From contig CAMXCT020000120.1 of NCBI GenBank assembly GCA_947184155.2, forward strand, positions 62,001 to 126,000: DNA of 64,000 nucleotides, written 5' to 3'. The DNA is from Cladocopium goreaui (taxonomy: Eukaryota > Sar > Dinophyceae > Suessiales > Symbiodiniaceae). The stretch's first letter is position 1; every line of letters begins with the position of its first letter. The notes under the pieces are model-generated. The model had not been told where the DNA came from. It saw nothing but the letters and a program-made list of their open reading frames with translations, and made no database searches. The translations under genes and the position numbers were made by a program. Positions 12,678 through 25,409 of this stretch are shown piece by piece.

Positions 12678-15600
12678 CTATGCCCCGATGTCGAACTTCT
12701 GCCCTGTGATCTCCTCTGAAAGCGTCCACAGCTGCTTTGCGATGTTCACATCTTCGGAGAGATCCGATGGTGGAGTGACCACCGGTGGACCGTAGAATCC
12801 GAAGCGCTTGGGGACCAAGTAGTCACCGTTTTTCAAGGTCATATCCTGAAGAACTCCATCCCCTAATATTGAACACATCCCATGACTGGGAACCCAAAAT
12901 GCATGAACAGGACCAGTACTTTCCGTCACCAGTGGTTTCTAGTATATATGAGATAATAGGGGAAAAAGGTTGATGTTGATTATGCGTAAACTCCCTGGAA
13001 GGCAAACTGAGCCAACAATCCGGCGTAGGATTGTCCTTTTTTTCATCATTGGCTCTTCTTGCCAGGGTTCAACATCGTTGACAAAATATATCATTGACAC
13101 ATATCGAAAAACGTGTCATACCATCAGGGGTTATGATCTAAATCTTTGGGATGGACATCAAAAGTACCTGAAACTACCATCAAGTATCTGTGGCTGCCCT
13201 CATGGTATTGATGGACAGCTTCTCGTTCTCTTCAGAGATAAAGCTGGTCAGATAATCCTGCCCTGAGAAGTGCAATAATGCTGAGCTAGATCTCGAGCTT
13301 TGCATAGCTTTGCACACTCCACGCCCAAAAATCAGGCTAAATTCACATAAATTTATCATTCCGCAAGTGGTCTTGTGTGAAAAATCTCAGCCCCAAAAAA
13401 CGTGAGCGCTTCAACTTCCGGAACAATGTGGCAAACAGGTAAACGGCAAACCCAACAATTAATATGAATTAATGGATAAACCACGATAAACCATGATAAA
13501 CCCACCATTTGGGGATGTCGTTGATATGATTTTACATGTTTTTCCATTGGCCTCCTGAACTTCCACCCGTCACGTTAGTGGGCCCAGCTACAGCCGGAGA
13601 AGTCGCGGTAGAGCCCGCTTCTGCCAAAGCCCGGCGACAGCGTCACCGCGGTGATCTTCAGATTTTTGGCCCCGCAGCGACGACCGATCTCCTTGGTGAA
13701 GTAAACGTTGGCCAATTTGGCTTGGAAATAAGCCTCCCAGGTCTCAGGTTGAGGTGAAAATCTCACGAAACATGGCAAAAGTGGGGCATGGGATGGCATG
13801 GGCCCAGGAAATTTGGCCAGCGTAGAGATTTTGCTTGGTTATCTGAGTCTTAGCAATGCTTTTGTGGCCAATCATATATGAAAACGTCAGTACTAAGCAG
13901 TACTGGTAGGGGAATGTAATGGATCGTCTTCGAAAGCCACTTGCAACCCCTGCAGAACTGGCTTGGGAGGGTTGGAACTGGGTAAATCGATGGAAGAATA
14001 TATTGGTAAAACGCGGCATCCGCGTAACCTCACCAAGATATGCCAAGATTTTGTCATTGCGTAATAAGAAAATGGAAATCGGAGTCAAAAAGGGAACCAG
14101 CGTGACAGTGCGCTGCCAAATCACTGTTGGGTGTACCTCGCCATATGGAAACTTTGATTGCAAGAGATCGCGAAACTGTGTGTGTTGGTGTCAGCTTCAT
14201 ATTTTGTATATGTTCAATATGTCATATGCGTATGTATATACAAATGTGTATAATTAATCCCCAACTGCCCTAACTTTTGTTGTGAAATCTACGTTTGGTA
14301 TGTGTTTCCTCAAGATAACGCCAGAGATGTTCCAAATCTTTGGCTGGTGCGTAAGCCTTGCAAGGGGACGTATGCCAGGACCCCAGGAGATCAACGTGTC
14401 CGACCTTCATGGCTGGGGTCTTCCTGAAATGGGGGTACCCCAATAGCTGGATGGTTTTTGATGGAAAATCATGGAAAATCCTACTAAAATGATCTAAAAT
14501 TTGGATGATTTGGGGGTACCCCCATTTTAGGAAACCTTTATATCTATGACTGCCAAATATTGACTGGTAGTTATAGCCCCTCACCGGGAACTGAATGCCA
14601 TAGTGAATCAATCCGAATAGCAACTGCACACATTTCCGATTACTACGAGTAGAGGTGAAATATCACCAAAACCTCAGGTCATGACGAAAAAGTAGTCCAT
14701 ATATTTACCATTACTTACCATAGTGGATACGTTGCTAAGGTTGAACTCGTGTACAATCTATAAACCACATGTGCATGAATATAGATCCAAGTCCACCAAA
14801 ACAAATCAAACGATGAGGAAACATGACCATCCATCCATCCATCCATCCATCCATCCATCCATCCATCGATCATATTTCGCAGACCTCGTAGGCGTCGTAG
14901 TCCCGCTTTTCCCAATTGAGATCCTCAAAGTCTATGCCCTTCTTGGTCCATGTGTGTCCCACGCTGGACACCGGCACTATCCGTGCCTGGACGATGGCCC
15001 GGGAATGGCTCATGGCTAATCTTGAATGAACTGCGACAAAAAATAGTATATAAATAGTCAGGAATGTGCAAAAACATGAAGTTTGTACCACCCAAAGTGA
15101 ATTTCAACATGATTTCATGTGTTTTTTTTACATCTTGAGTTGCTTCTTGCAGAGATTCCAGCAACATCTTTTATGAGGAGTGAGATCAGCCAGGCAAATA
15201 TGGGTAGACAAAAAATGACATGACTTAAGAACTGAATCACGGATAGAGATATGGAAAATCAACAGCAGCAAGTGAACATGTCAACTCAACAAATTTACTG
15301 TACATGTCAAGATTCATACAAGATATTACAAGATAGATACCCTTCAAGATAATTGTGTAAGATATTCAATTGAGCTACAAAATACCATGAACCATCAAAA
15401 ATATGGAAACATGTAACATTTTACAGTAATCACGAACAAAATGCATGTTAATGAGCCAGTAACAAGCGACCAAATCTGTTATCCAGCCCTGGAATGACCT
15501 GGGCTCACCCGCCAGCATCCTTTATGGGCCCTCAGCAAGAGGGAATATGTTTGAATATGGTTGCCATGATTATTCAAACACATGTCGAAATGGAATTAAT

Positions 15601-17800
15601 ATGAAAATATATGAAGTAAGCAGTATAACATGCATTGAATACCGTGTTCCTCTGGCATGTCTGCAAAAGAACAAGATGTCCCATCGTTTAGCCTGCTATT
15701 CACCAAGCTTTAGAATCCCCAGGAAACCCCAAAAACCGAGCCAACAATTGCGAAAAAACAGCAGTTGTTTCAGCCGACCAAAGCGATTTCATCGATGTTA
15801 TTGTTGCTCAATACTCCATTGTCGACGATTAACCCTCCAAATATGTCCTATAAACCATTTGGTCATACATCCATATTATGCATCTTCTTGTTGTTGTTGT
15901 TGTTGCAAAAAGGGGTCCCAAATAGGTAATTTGGTTTCTAACCAGGTTATAACTGCTGGTCATAATGAATGAATGGATAGTATGTTCCAAAAGATGAATT
16001 TCCGCCTGAGAATGTTTAATTTGTCAACATGTGGTATGTTTAAACAGTGTTGCTGGATATATGAAATATGTATATATATAATTATATATATAGTTTTGTT
16101 TTGTTTAAAAATACATTTATTTGTATACATATATATATATATACTATATAGATATGATATATATCCTCTATAGTTGGATGGGTTTCCAACAAGCTTCTTG
16201 GTGATTCCCCATCGCCTCCGCGGACAACATGGGCCAGGCCAGAGCGGTGAAGAGGAAATGACCAAAGTGGCACACGCCCATGGTGGCTTCCAAGCCTATG
16301 GGGACAATAAACATGCAAAATTGATGGAAAACTAAGGTACAAATTGGCACCCAAGCCAATTTGAAAGATTTGAAAAGTCTTGGGTTAAAGTCATATGATC
16401 ATCACAATGGATCACTCTTTTAGGTGATTTTACTAGGGATTTCACCGTTCCCTTACATTCTCTTACTAATCTACTTTACTATAAAAACGTTCACAGTATG
16501 GAACATATGTAAAGTCACGTGCAGTCATGAATGAACAATCCATGTTTCTTTATCCAGGCGGGGCATGTTGTCTAGTATTTGGCAGTGCAATTCCTATACA
16601 CGGCTCCAATCTGTGTGGCTTCCAGCAAAAGACCCCGCAAGCATTGGCCCTCAACGTTGCTAGATCAAACAATAATAAACCATCCCCCAAATCACCATAA
16701 ATAGGTGACATAAACCATTCCCAAATGGGTGGTTTATGGCATTGTTTTAACAACATGATTCAAATCATCTGCAAAAAATGCATGGAGAGTGGTTCCGAGT
16801 AGGTCATCGCCCTGCCCGGGCCTTGCTTGGTGCTGGCCTTTTCCAAGTTAAGTGCCCCAGCGTTGAGGATCAACGCATCGAGTTTGCTCGTCCCCAGCAT
16901 TGAAGACAAATCCTGCAGGCTCAAGGGAGCGGTAGATGATGGTAGATGTCACGGAAAAAGGTGCCGAGATCACTGGCAAACTTAGTTTGGAGATGTGGTG
17001 TATCATTGAGGGCGTATCATGGATCTAGTCAGAACAAAAAACGTTTGAATCCCGGGAGGTGCCGTTCAACCGTCCCATTGATCACTGAAGTACTGGGAGA
17101 GCCTTCCCTTTTGCCAACAAAAACAAAACTGAACAATGCCTTAATGGTTGTCACTGATTTCTGGACTACCCTGCCACATTTCACTCGCGGCTAGTCTTGA
17201 CTACTCAATGGGATTGCAGGCAATCAGTAGGACAAGAAAAGGAACAGCAGATTGTCGAAACTAGAGATTGTCCACACTAACGTGCCATCCATGGCCCCTC
17301 GGCATAAGGAAAAGACACCCTGAGTGTGAACATTTTATGCCTCAATGGACTCGCAGGTTTGTTGAATCCAGAACACTAGAAAAGGCAAACATTGCCATAT
17401 ATTAGAACTTTTGATGAAAACTTCACCCGTGGCGTATCACCCAACTGCTGCTGGTCAATCACGATCAAAACCTACGGTAATCAACCGTCTCAAAATTTTG
17501 GGTTCTTGAAAAATCATGCTCAGTTTTACACTTTAAACCATTGCATTGTTGGATTTTACTGCTCCCATCGTCCTTCCGCTTCCGGGGAGAATTCCGCATG
17601 GAGTCCTTGGCGGCCTTTTTCACCGAGTCGAAGTCAGAGAGGTCCAATTGCAGGAAGCACAGCCGGGGGTCATTGCCTAACCCGGGGTGAACCCCGATGA
17701 AACTAGGTCATAGATCATAGAACCTCATAATATTATACTGTACATAGTATGTGAGCACAGTCTTCCCGGTCTGGTCGGGGACATCCTGAAGATCGGGTTT
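12678..17800 (-). CDS. short-chain dehydrogenase/reductase, retinol-dehydrogenase-like (multi-exon)
   Basis: Pieces of a classical SDR appear in order on the minus strand, so the product is probably an NAD(P)-dependent oxidoreductase. They are: 17790-17750 (DVPDQTGKTVLT, first strand); 17680-17580 (LCFLQLDLSDFDSVKKA); 16925-16790 (KLDALILNAGALN, the NNAG-like motif); 16311-16205 (TMGVCHFGHFLFTAL, matching the GVNHLGHF block); 14982-14885 (RIVPVSSVGHT, the catalytic Ser block, then IDFEDLNWEKR); 13735-13590 (WEAYFQAKLANVYF, the YxxxK active site, then LSPGFGRSGL); 13265-13180 (weak); and 12860-12678, ending GFYGPPVVTPPSDL...KQLWTLSEEITG and a TAG stop. Exon edges fit AG acceptors, for example CATAG before GLEAT and GTCCAG before ARIVP. 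The glycine-rich TGxxxGIG exon was not found. It may be a small missed exon or a loss. Exact exon limits are inferred. Confidence 0.8.
14421..14534. mobile_element. short foldback element in dehydrogenase intron
   Basis: The left arm TTCCTGAAATGGGGGTACCC faces the right arm GGGGGTACCCCCATTTTAGG. The reverse complement of the right arm reads CCTAAAATGGGGGTACCCCC, giving about 21 paired positions. The interior is AT-rich and non-coding. It lies between dehydrogenase pieces at 14.9 and 13.7 kb, so it is intronic. It does not share termini with the CCCTCTGGT family. Confidence 0.55.
14824..14870. repeat. (CCAT)n microsatellite
   Basis: About eleven CCAT units in a row, directly left of the catalytic-serine exon of the dehydrogenase gene. 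Confidence 0.95.
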
Positions 17801-18569
17801 CGTGCAATGAGCTGTTGGGAACTGGGGATATACGCCATTTTGATGAGGCCAGTAGTATGGCATGAGACTGCTATGGGGATATAAACGAGATCTTTGGAGA
17901 TGTAACGGGTCGAAGTGGGGATATTCACCATCATTCATCAACTTGCCATCAGAAATCCCATATGCCCTGTGATTTGGGGGTTTGCTTTCGGATATCTCTG
18001 GCCTCGTATGTAAAGTCTGTTGAGCCGGAGTTTCCCATGGCGCCAGTAACAGGGGGCGGTCAAATGCGGTCACTGCGTGCGGAGGTCTTCAGCCAGCAGA
18101 AACATCGTGGCGAGTAGCAGATTGGTAAAACTGAATGACCCCGCAGAATCGTTTAATATCTTGAAACTAGGGGGATCCAATACATAACTATTGAAGCCAA
18201 ACATGCGTGTGTGTGTGTGTACATACTTGCCTAATAGTTTGTGTGTATCTCAATACGCATTTTAAAATTGATCTCATGACTCGTGGGCTCGTTTTAACCG
18301 TTGGAGAACCCGAGTTTACCTTTCCAGGACAGTACACAAGCCGCTCAGAACCAGTTACCATCTGCCATGGTCAGGTGAAGTAAATCCCGTCACAATGGGG
18401 TCATGGACCAACACCAACAGTAGAAAATGTAGAATAATGATAAACTATGTTAACTCAAAAAAGAGGAACAACAACATCCTACTAAAACGGTGGTAGATGT
18501 GGTGATGGTAAATCAATGTACTGTAAGTGACTTGTCTATGGTTTTGGCTTTGGGGCAAAGCCCGCGGCT

Positions 18570-20020
18570 TATTGCGAGTTTCCCATGACTTCTCCAGGCC
18601 CAAGCAACTCAACCAGCTTCTCTGTAGCATGGTCAAAAATCCACAGGGAGTGCTCCTCCACACTTGGGGTCAAGAAGACCCGTGCCTGTAGCCAGCTTGG
18701 GTGGTCTCAACATGTTTCAACCCATGCCGAAACAGCAATCAACGGGGGTCATCGTCCCACCTGTTCATGAACAGCTACTATCTAACATTTGCCCATGGGT
18801 CTGCTACAACCCCAAACCTGCAGCAACTAGAGGACATGACTTGGGGAAGTGCTTCCTACTTAAACTATGACTATGACCCAGACTAAATGCCATTTCATAT
18901 CTGTGCTCTACGTCGGATGGTAAGTCGAACATGATCCACTGACAAAAGGATGTTCGAATTCAAAAGGCAAATGTTGACTTCCGTAGTTATGTTAAAATAT
19001 GTTCAAATGATATTGGTGGCCGGATCAAGGTTGATAATAAACCGTCCAAAAAATTATGCTTTCAACCATCCCCAATCGAGGTTAACTGAATGGCTGCACC
19101 ATGTAGTAGCCCAAAGATCTGAGTTTCAGCACCTGTACAAACATATCTTCGAAGAAGAAGTGGTACTGGAGCATATCGTGCCAGCCCGCTGGCCATCGTG
19201 GCAGCCCCATACCTGCTAGCACCAGCTGGGCCAATTCTGGCGCTGCCATAGAAGCATAGATGGCATGCAGCTGGGTTGCCAAGTCGCACCGCTCCACACG
19301 TGATTTGGCACATGGAAGTCTAGCGCATGCCCTGATGGAAATGATATGCTGAACCAATATGATGTGATTCACAAAGAGGTAGACTGTTTTTTGGAGCTTT
19401 CGTAAGCATGAATGAAAATAAAGCCTTCGCAAATTGAACGCTGCTCACATGTGAATAGAGCTCCAAGGCCTGGAATGAGTGTTAAGCTACCCCAAAAATG
19501 AAGCAGTGCTACTTCCAACCCAAAAAAAGGCGCTTGTCGACTCAGGCAATCAAACCGAAGCCTACTTCAGGCATGCAAAAAAAGGAAATCATATTAAAAT
19601 TGCGAATGATCTTACCAGAATTGGTTGAAAATTAAGTGTTACAGGAAACCAAGGAATCCCCTATAATTGATAGGAAACAAAGCGTTGATTTTCCGAGCAG
19701 GCTCCATGTGCCAAAAATGATTTGATTGGATATGTTGTTGAATATCGTTGATATCACTTTGATCTAATATCAAAGTTTTACAGTAATTATATTGAAGTCG
19801 ATGCTTTAAGTAACAAATCAAAGTTGATAAACATATTTACCATTAAATATTATATATATATATATATGTTTCATAGTTTGCCCCAGCATGCTATTACTGA
19901 CATCCCCACTTGCCCCAACCGTGAGACCGCGGCCTGCCGCCTGCACCTGTGGTTGATCCGGCCCCATGGATGCGAAGCGCGGCCGGACGGAACCTGTTGG
20001 CAGGGCCAGGCAATGACGAG
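18570..20020 (-). CDS. exon-like pieces upstream of the dehydrogenase, minus strand
   Basis: Three minus-strand pieces look coding. At 20020-19890 a frame reads CLALPTGSVRPRFASMGPDQ and onward to AGRGLTVGASGDVSNS, perhaps holding a start Met. At 19315-19082 it reads DLATQLHAIYASMAAPELAQ, then GWHDMLQYHFFFEDMFVQVL. At 18690-18575, after a GGCTACAG acceptor, it reads ARVFLTPSVEEHSLWIFDH, then EKLVELLGPGEVMGNSQ. They could be 5' exons of the dehydrogenase gene or a separate upstream gene. I recognise no domain. The AT-rich gaps between them would be introns. Confidence 0.38.
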
Positions 20021-20389
20021 TGTTGATATTTGATATCTCAGTTGATATGTGCAATACTGCCTATAGGCCTATAGTTACCAGTGGATATAATATGTGTATA
20101 TATCTATATATATATGTATTATATGCCTAGTGGATATGTGAAACTTGAGGTGCATTTCCAGCTATAAGTGGATCTATATGATTATTATGCTCAGTTTTAG
20201 TCTCAGAGGTTATTTAAAATCTCCAAACTGATGGGGGATATTACCATACTTATACTGACCCCCAAGTACCATCCAATTGAAAACTTGGTACCGATCCAAA
20301 AATGTGATTTAACCATCAAAAATGGTGATTTCACCAAACAAATGTGGTTTCACCAGCAAAAAATGCAAACAATGACTTTACATGGATTT

Positions 20390-20498
20390 ACCATCAAGTA
20401 AACTGACATAGCCATGGAAAATGGCCATGGAAAATAATGGTAAAACATCTACTGTACACATGGATCATATTGGCTGTCAAATGACTAGAGGGTAAACA
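20390..20498. mobile_element. MITE-like fragment, CCCTCTGGT family, degraded
   Basis: Contains AACTGACATAGCCATGGAAA and ends GACTAGAGGGTAAAC, resembling the right terminus ACCAGAGGGTA of intact copies. The left terminus is not recognisable. Listed as a probable decayed relative. Confidence 0.3.
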
Positions 20499-20599
20499 AG
20501 TTTTTTGGCATGCATTACCAGTCAAATGGATTCAAATGGAGCATATAATTCATAAATGGAACGCACACACACAATATATATATATATATACAATTATGT

Positions 20600-20985
20600 A
20601 TATTAGAAATACACCCAGTAATTAGAGCTCTTATTACAGCGATCTTCCCGTGTAGTGACGGAATATAATATAGAAACAGTGACACTTCCATCTCCTGCCC
20701 CATCTGACTCAGCACACCCAAGATACCCTCCGGGGATATCCCACAAATATGGAGGTTTATAGCTGGGATAATCCTCTATAAACGCCCTCCACTTTTCGGA
20801 GCCTCTCAGACCTTGTCTCAGACTGCGACAAAATGCTGCCATTCGCGTCGGTCGCGAGGAGACAAGCAGAAAGGCTTTTTTGGCTGAGAAACCGCGGTTC
20901 AAGATGTGAACAGCCACAGAATCCACAGGTAAAGGTCGGGTCAACACCAGCAAAAATTATCAAACATGGGGATGTAATCAGCAAA
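20600..20985 (-). CDS. possible exon, minus strand, unidentified
   Basis: Two minus-strand frames are open across 20985-20700. One includes MAAFCRSLRQGLRGSEKW and DYPSYKPPYLWDIPGGYL; the other includes LLATDANGSILSQSETRSER. Only one can be real and I cannot decide. The composition is more protein-like than the flanks. Confidence 0.25.
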
Positions 20986-21802
20986 CAAGGGATCCTGACC
21001 CTACGGTCCCTACGGTATCAACAATATCTCGAACACTCTGGCTCACATCGGAATGTAGTCAAGAGAATGGAAATTGAAAGCTCTCAAAATCTCTCAAATA
21101 TGAAAATGGGTCTTGTTATACAGTGTTTTAATTTCTTTTAATCCGCGATGATGCCAATGATATCACACTTTGATCTGGAGGAGCAAGTCCGCATGATTCA
21201 CGTGTGACAAACACGCATCTTGGACTGCAAGACTGTCGGTAGGTGCACACGCACAGTGGGGGGGTCCATCTTGTTCCATTCCATAGCCTGGGATCATCAC
21301 GTCCTGTTTATTCGGTTCAAATGTCCAAAGTCAAATGTATCTTAATCTTGCTCAAGATTATGTATGAGTATGTATCAAGCAGTGGGCCAAATAATCATGT
21401 ATCATGTAGTACACACACGCACACACATGAAACACATTTATAATATTGATGAATACTGAATAATCTTCTACATGCCTACACATGTCTATATTGTATATAT
21501 ATATATATATATATATGTGTGTATATATTAAGTATATGCCAAACATGCACAGCATATTCCTAAAAAATCTTAAAATGAGTTGCTAGCCCCAGTTACATCA
21601 TCCATTTATAGATGGATTTTCCATGGGTGCCCCCTGCTTCGCTCCGGGATCTGCCAGGAACATGTCGGCCAGTTCCTGGGATTCGGATTTCGGCACGTGA
21701 CTGAAACGCACATGGTAGGTCTATAGCCATAAGTTATAAGTTATACCATAAGTTATCCATAAGTTATACCAGTTATGCCATATGAAACTTATAAGTTATA
21801 CC

Positions 21803-21939
21803 TACCATCTGGTATCTGGTTATTCAACAGTTTGCCATAGTTTGCCATGGAAAGATCCACCCATGTTTAATAGGTAAACCATCTATTTCAATGGGCCATC
21901 TATACCATGGCGAACTGTTAGTCATAACCAGAGGGTACC
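21803..21939. mobile_element. MITE-like foldback element, CCCTCTGGT family, copy
   Basis: Begins TACCATCTGGTATCTGG and ends ATAACCAGAGGGTACC. The central TTTAATAGGTAAACCATC matches TTTAATAGGTAAATCAGC of the 3.2-kb copy in the same orientation. A separate inverted repeat of ATAAGTTATACC words lies directly left at 21715-21802. No coding capacity. Confidence 0.55.
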
Positions 21940-22264
21940 ATTTAAAAGATCATGGTGATGACTTGGCGATGAAAAATCATGGTGATGACTTGGGATATTT
22001 TGAGGATGGTGAAAACATAAGCTGTATAGTCCATAAAATGATGATGATGTTGGGGATGGTTTATGGTATTGGGGTTACCACATCAGTTTGATGTAAAGGG
22101 ATGGAAAGGGGTCAATCTCGATGGATTTGTCTTGAATGCCCCAACGGCTGCGGGTATACTCCATTTTCAAACCATGGCAAAGCCAAATGGTATATGGACG
22201 TACATAGTTTATTGGAGATTAAGTGATATTATCAATTATGTTTGTTTAAACACATTTTTGTACA

Positions 22265-22460
22265 TATATGCGCAATAATAACATAAGCAATAATAATAAT
22301 TATATATATATAATTGTAAAAATAAGAAGAGTAACATAATCAACAATAATAATTAACAAAAAACATAATAATATCAATAATAATGATAAAATAATAGTAA
22401 TAACAATAAATATATTGTTATTACATATGTATATATATATATATAATACATATATGTCAT
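22265..22460. repeat. AT-rich low-complexity (AATAAT) tract
   Basis: AATAAT and TATATA words for about 190 bases; no coding signal. Confidence 0.7.
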
Positions 22461-23069
22461 GTAGGTATAAACACTAGTGAATTATTTCTGGCGAAAACTC
22501 AGCATTACTCAAATATACTCACATATTGGGATATAACTTGAGGCAGCATGAGACAACATTGAATGTCCAATAACATAATGGGATAGTACTCGACTAGTCA
22601 AACTTACTAATTATTAACTTCCAAACAAACTGTTGAGGCAATACTTGGGATGTTTATTGAAGTATCACGTAAACATGAAATATTGGAGATTACTCATGAT
22701 ACTACATCGACATGGGAATTTTGACCCTTATATCGTATTTGCATATGAGTAGCGGAAAAAAATATGTGTTAAAATCAATGCAATGCACAAATTAGGGTCG
22801 TCCCCTATCGGTTGTGAGGATTTCAGTACTCCCGGAGGTATCACAAATGGGGTATCGGTATAGGCATAGGGTCGTCCCCTATCGGTTATGAAGGTTTTGT
22901 GCAACTTCAAAAAGGCCAAGGCAAAGCAACACTAAAGTATTACAATAATTTGTATAGTTACATATATATTTGCATTCTCACCCGAGGTTGATCCATTTGG
23001 TCCATTAGGATAGTTGATGGTCATTAACAACATCTTATTGAATTCCATGGTCAAATTTCACCACCCCCA

Positions 23070-25093
23070 CACATCAGCCAGCCCCGTAACAGCCCATGGC
23101 TATGCCGGCCATGGCATGCCAGGGCTGCCAAGCTGCTCCGTCCAACTTCCCTTCATTCACCAGCTCCTGCAGGTGTTCTGCATGCTCCTTGCAGGAAGTT
23201 TCTGAGCTGAGCCCCGACTGACCCAACATCTGCTTGCAAAACACAATTCCGCATCGTTTCCTGGAATTGAAACGCGCTTCAATCCTTCAAAACAACACCA
23301 GACCCCAGCAATTTCCTCGATTCCCACCATGTTTTCCCATGGTTTTTCCAAACTGGAACCCTGGTTCTGCTGAACCTTGAAGAGATGGCACTCCAGTTCA
23401 CCTGGCCATGATCTCCACTGGCCCATTTATAGATGATTTACCTATGACAATCGTGATTTTTCATGGCAAACTGTCAAACTATCGGGGGGTTCTCTCTCCA
23501 ACTCAAAGAAACATCTCCGCTATTGACAGTAGAGTGGAATCCAAATTTTACTGCAAGCTCCTAGGACATTTGGCGTCCTGAAAGGTTTTGGGAGTTCCCA
23601 AGGACTTGCCATCCAGGACAAGCTTTTTGAAGCGGCGGCGCTCACAAAATCACAATTCCAACCACATTTGGCCGCTGCAGGTGTCTGTAGCATTCCTCTA
23701 GCTTCAAAACATCAGTCGAAGTTCTCCTAGAACTGGCACTGCCAAAAATGATCCAACCAATTGGCCACATATGCACCATGTATGTATGGTGCATATGCCC
23801 CATGTATATATGGTGCATATTTAGTACATATACACATATACAGATACAGGATCTTGGGTTTATAATGTTGGCTATTCATATTTATTCCATACAACCTCCA
23901 AATTTAACATTGGAACCTGGCAAATGGGTTCCTAACAATTTAGCACTGGATATGGCCGCATTGGCTGTTGTTTGGTGTTTTTTAACATCTCCCAATTTTT
24001 CGGATGTTCATGGAGCATATGAGCGCAACAGATTCCCATCGGCGCCATGTTCTTTTTGGTCCGACGCGTTTACGTCACGGCTTCTTCGAATGGCACTTCG
24101 AATCTATGCGCAGTTGGCGGGTTGAGGATCGCCTCGCGGATGAGGGGAGTTTGTATCATGTGGCCACCAAAATTGATCAACCAATGGATTTGGGGATTTT
24201 CCCTGAATTCTTCAATGTGAGGCCCCCCAGTTATAAGTTGGTTTATAAGCCCCAGTAACTATAATTATAAATACCATAAACCATAGTTATTGGACTTATA
24301 AACCAACTTAGCTATCTTGGGGGCCTCACATTGTTCAGAAAAGTCAGGTTTTTGTTTGACAGAATGTTGGGGCTCCAAATGACCATCCCATGCCAAAAAG
24401 TCCCATCCCAATGTTCGCAGTTGGGGGCCCCGGCCCAATGCGCAAATGCTCCACTTGCTCCATTTGCAGGCAAGGACATCCTGACATTTCCAGCTGGGAT
24501 ACCACATGGTACCACTAGCTGAGCCTATCATGGCCGATCTTTCTATCCTGAGGCCCTAACATCTCACTAGAAAACATATAGGTTTTAATAATCATTGTAT
24601 CCCCGGAGGGGATGATCTCCAAGGTTTATAGCTGTTCCACCCATGATGACACTGATTGGCACTGGCTAGTTGCAGCCGCAGTTCTGTCTTGTTGGTCTGA
24701 GTGTTGGTCAATTCCACCTTGCCTTGGTAAAGCTCTCAGCGGGAAATGGGGACAGCTGGTGTCTTCAACTAAGCTCTGGGAATCAAGCGTAGCAATGGAA
24801 CATCCCCCCTTGATATTGGAATTGTCCTCTTAACACCTCCATTTCTGAGGGATATTTCACTGCCACGTTTGATTGCCGAAGGATACCGAAGGGTTTTTCG
24901 ACTATTCAAGCCCCACAACCCCGCTCTTTCCACGTAATATTGGATCTGAGGCCATGACTGCCGGTGCACTCCTCCTGGGTGCACTGTGGTTTTTGAACAT
25001 TCCATGGGAGACTTGGTAGGTCCCTTTTTGGTGGTTCCACCCAAAAGTGACACCTTGGTATTGGGCTTCATCCCAGCTAGGACTTAACAGCAT
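23070..25093 (-). CDS. exon-like pieces of an unidentified minus-strand gene
   Basis: Several minus-strand segments have balanced composition. At 25093-24950: DEAQYQGVTFGWNHQKGTYQ. At 24515-24330: SLPANGASGAFAHWAGAPNC followed by EHWDGTFWHGMVIWSPN. At 23660-23560: RRRFKKLVLDGKSLGTPKTF. At 23420-23240: KPWENMVGIEEIAGVWCCF, then VSIPGNDAELCFASRC. At 23205-23075: KEHAEHLQELVNEGKLDGAA, then WHAMAGIAMGCYGAG. Gaps are AT-rich and hold a foldback element, as introns would. Whether all belong to one gene is inference. No family is recognised. Other frames are open in some pieces. Confidence 0.35.
24207..24340. mobile_element. MITE-like foldback element with ~45-bp inverted termini
   Basis: The left arm reads TTCAATGTGAGGCCCCCCAG then TTATAAGTTGGTTTATAAG. 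The right arm, reverse-complemented, reads ACAATGTGAGGCCCCCAAG then ATAGCTAAGTTGGTTTATAAG. The arms therefore pair over about 43 of 45 positions allowing a small gap. The interior is about 45 bases and itself symmetric (AACTATAATT / AACCATAGTTAT). Distinct from the CCCTCTGGT family. Confidence 0.65.
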
Positions 25094-25409
25094 TTACAAT
25101 CAGCAAGATCTGCCGCATTTCGTTGCTGGAGTTCCCATTTCTCTCGTTCCATCGCCATCTCAGGGAGTTCAAAAGGTTCTGTCCATTACGAGTACATGTT
25201 TGCATCCCTGTCTTTGACCCATTTTGCTGCTATGGACCTGTGCATGCTGCATGCACATGCACGAAGGATTCGTACTATACATATCTAGAAAAAACATATA
25301 ATTATTTCGAAACATATAAAGCTAATGGATCAATCTCCAAAATGTCTACACGTAAAGTCATGCCCCTCTCCCAACAGGCCTCAGGCCCCACCGAACCCCA
25401 TGTCCTTGC

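Noticed and set aside
13919-14257. 112-codon plus-strand frame
   Set aside because: Lies in a dehydrogenase intron on the opposite strand, no motifs, and the opposite strand is open too.
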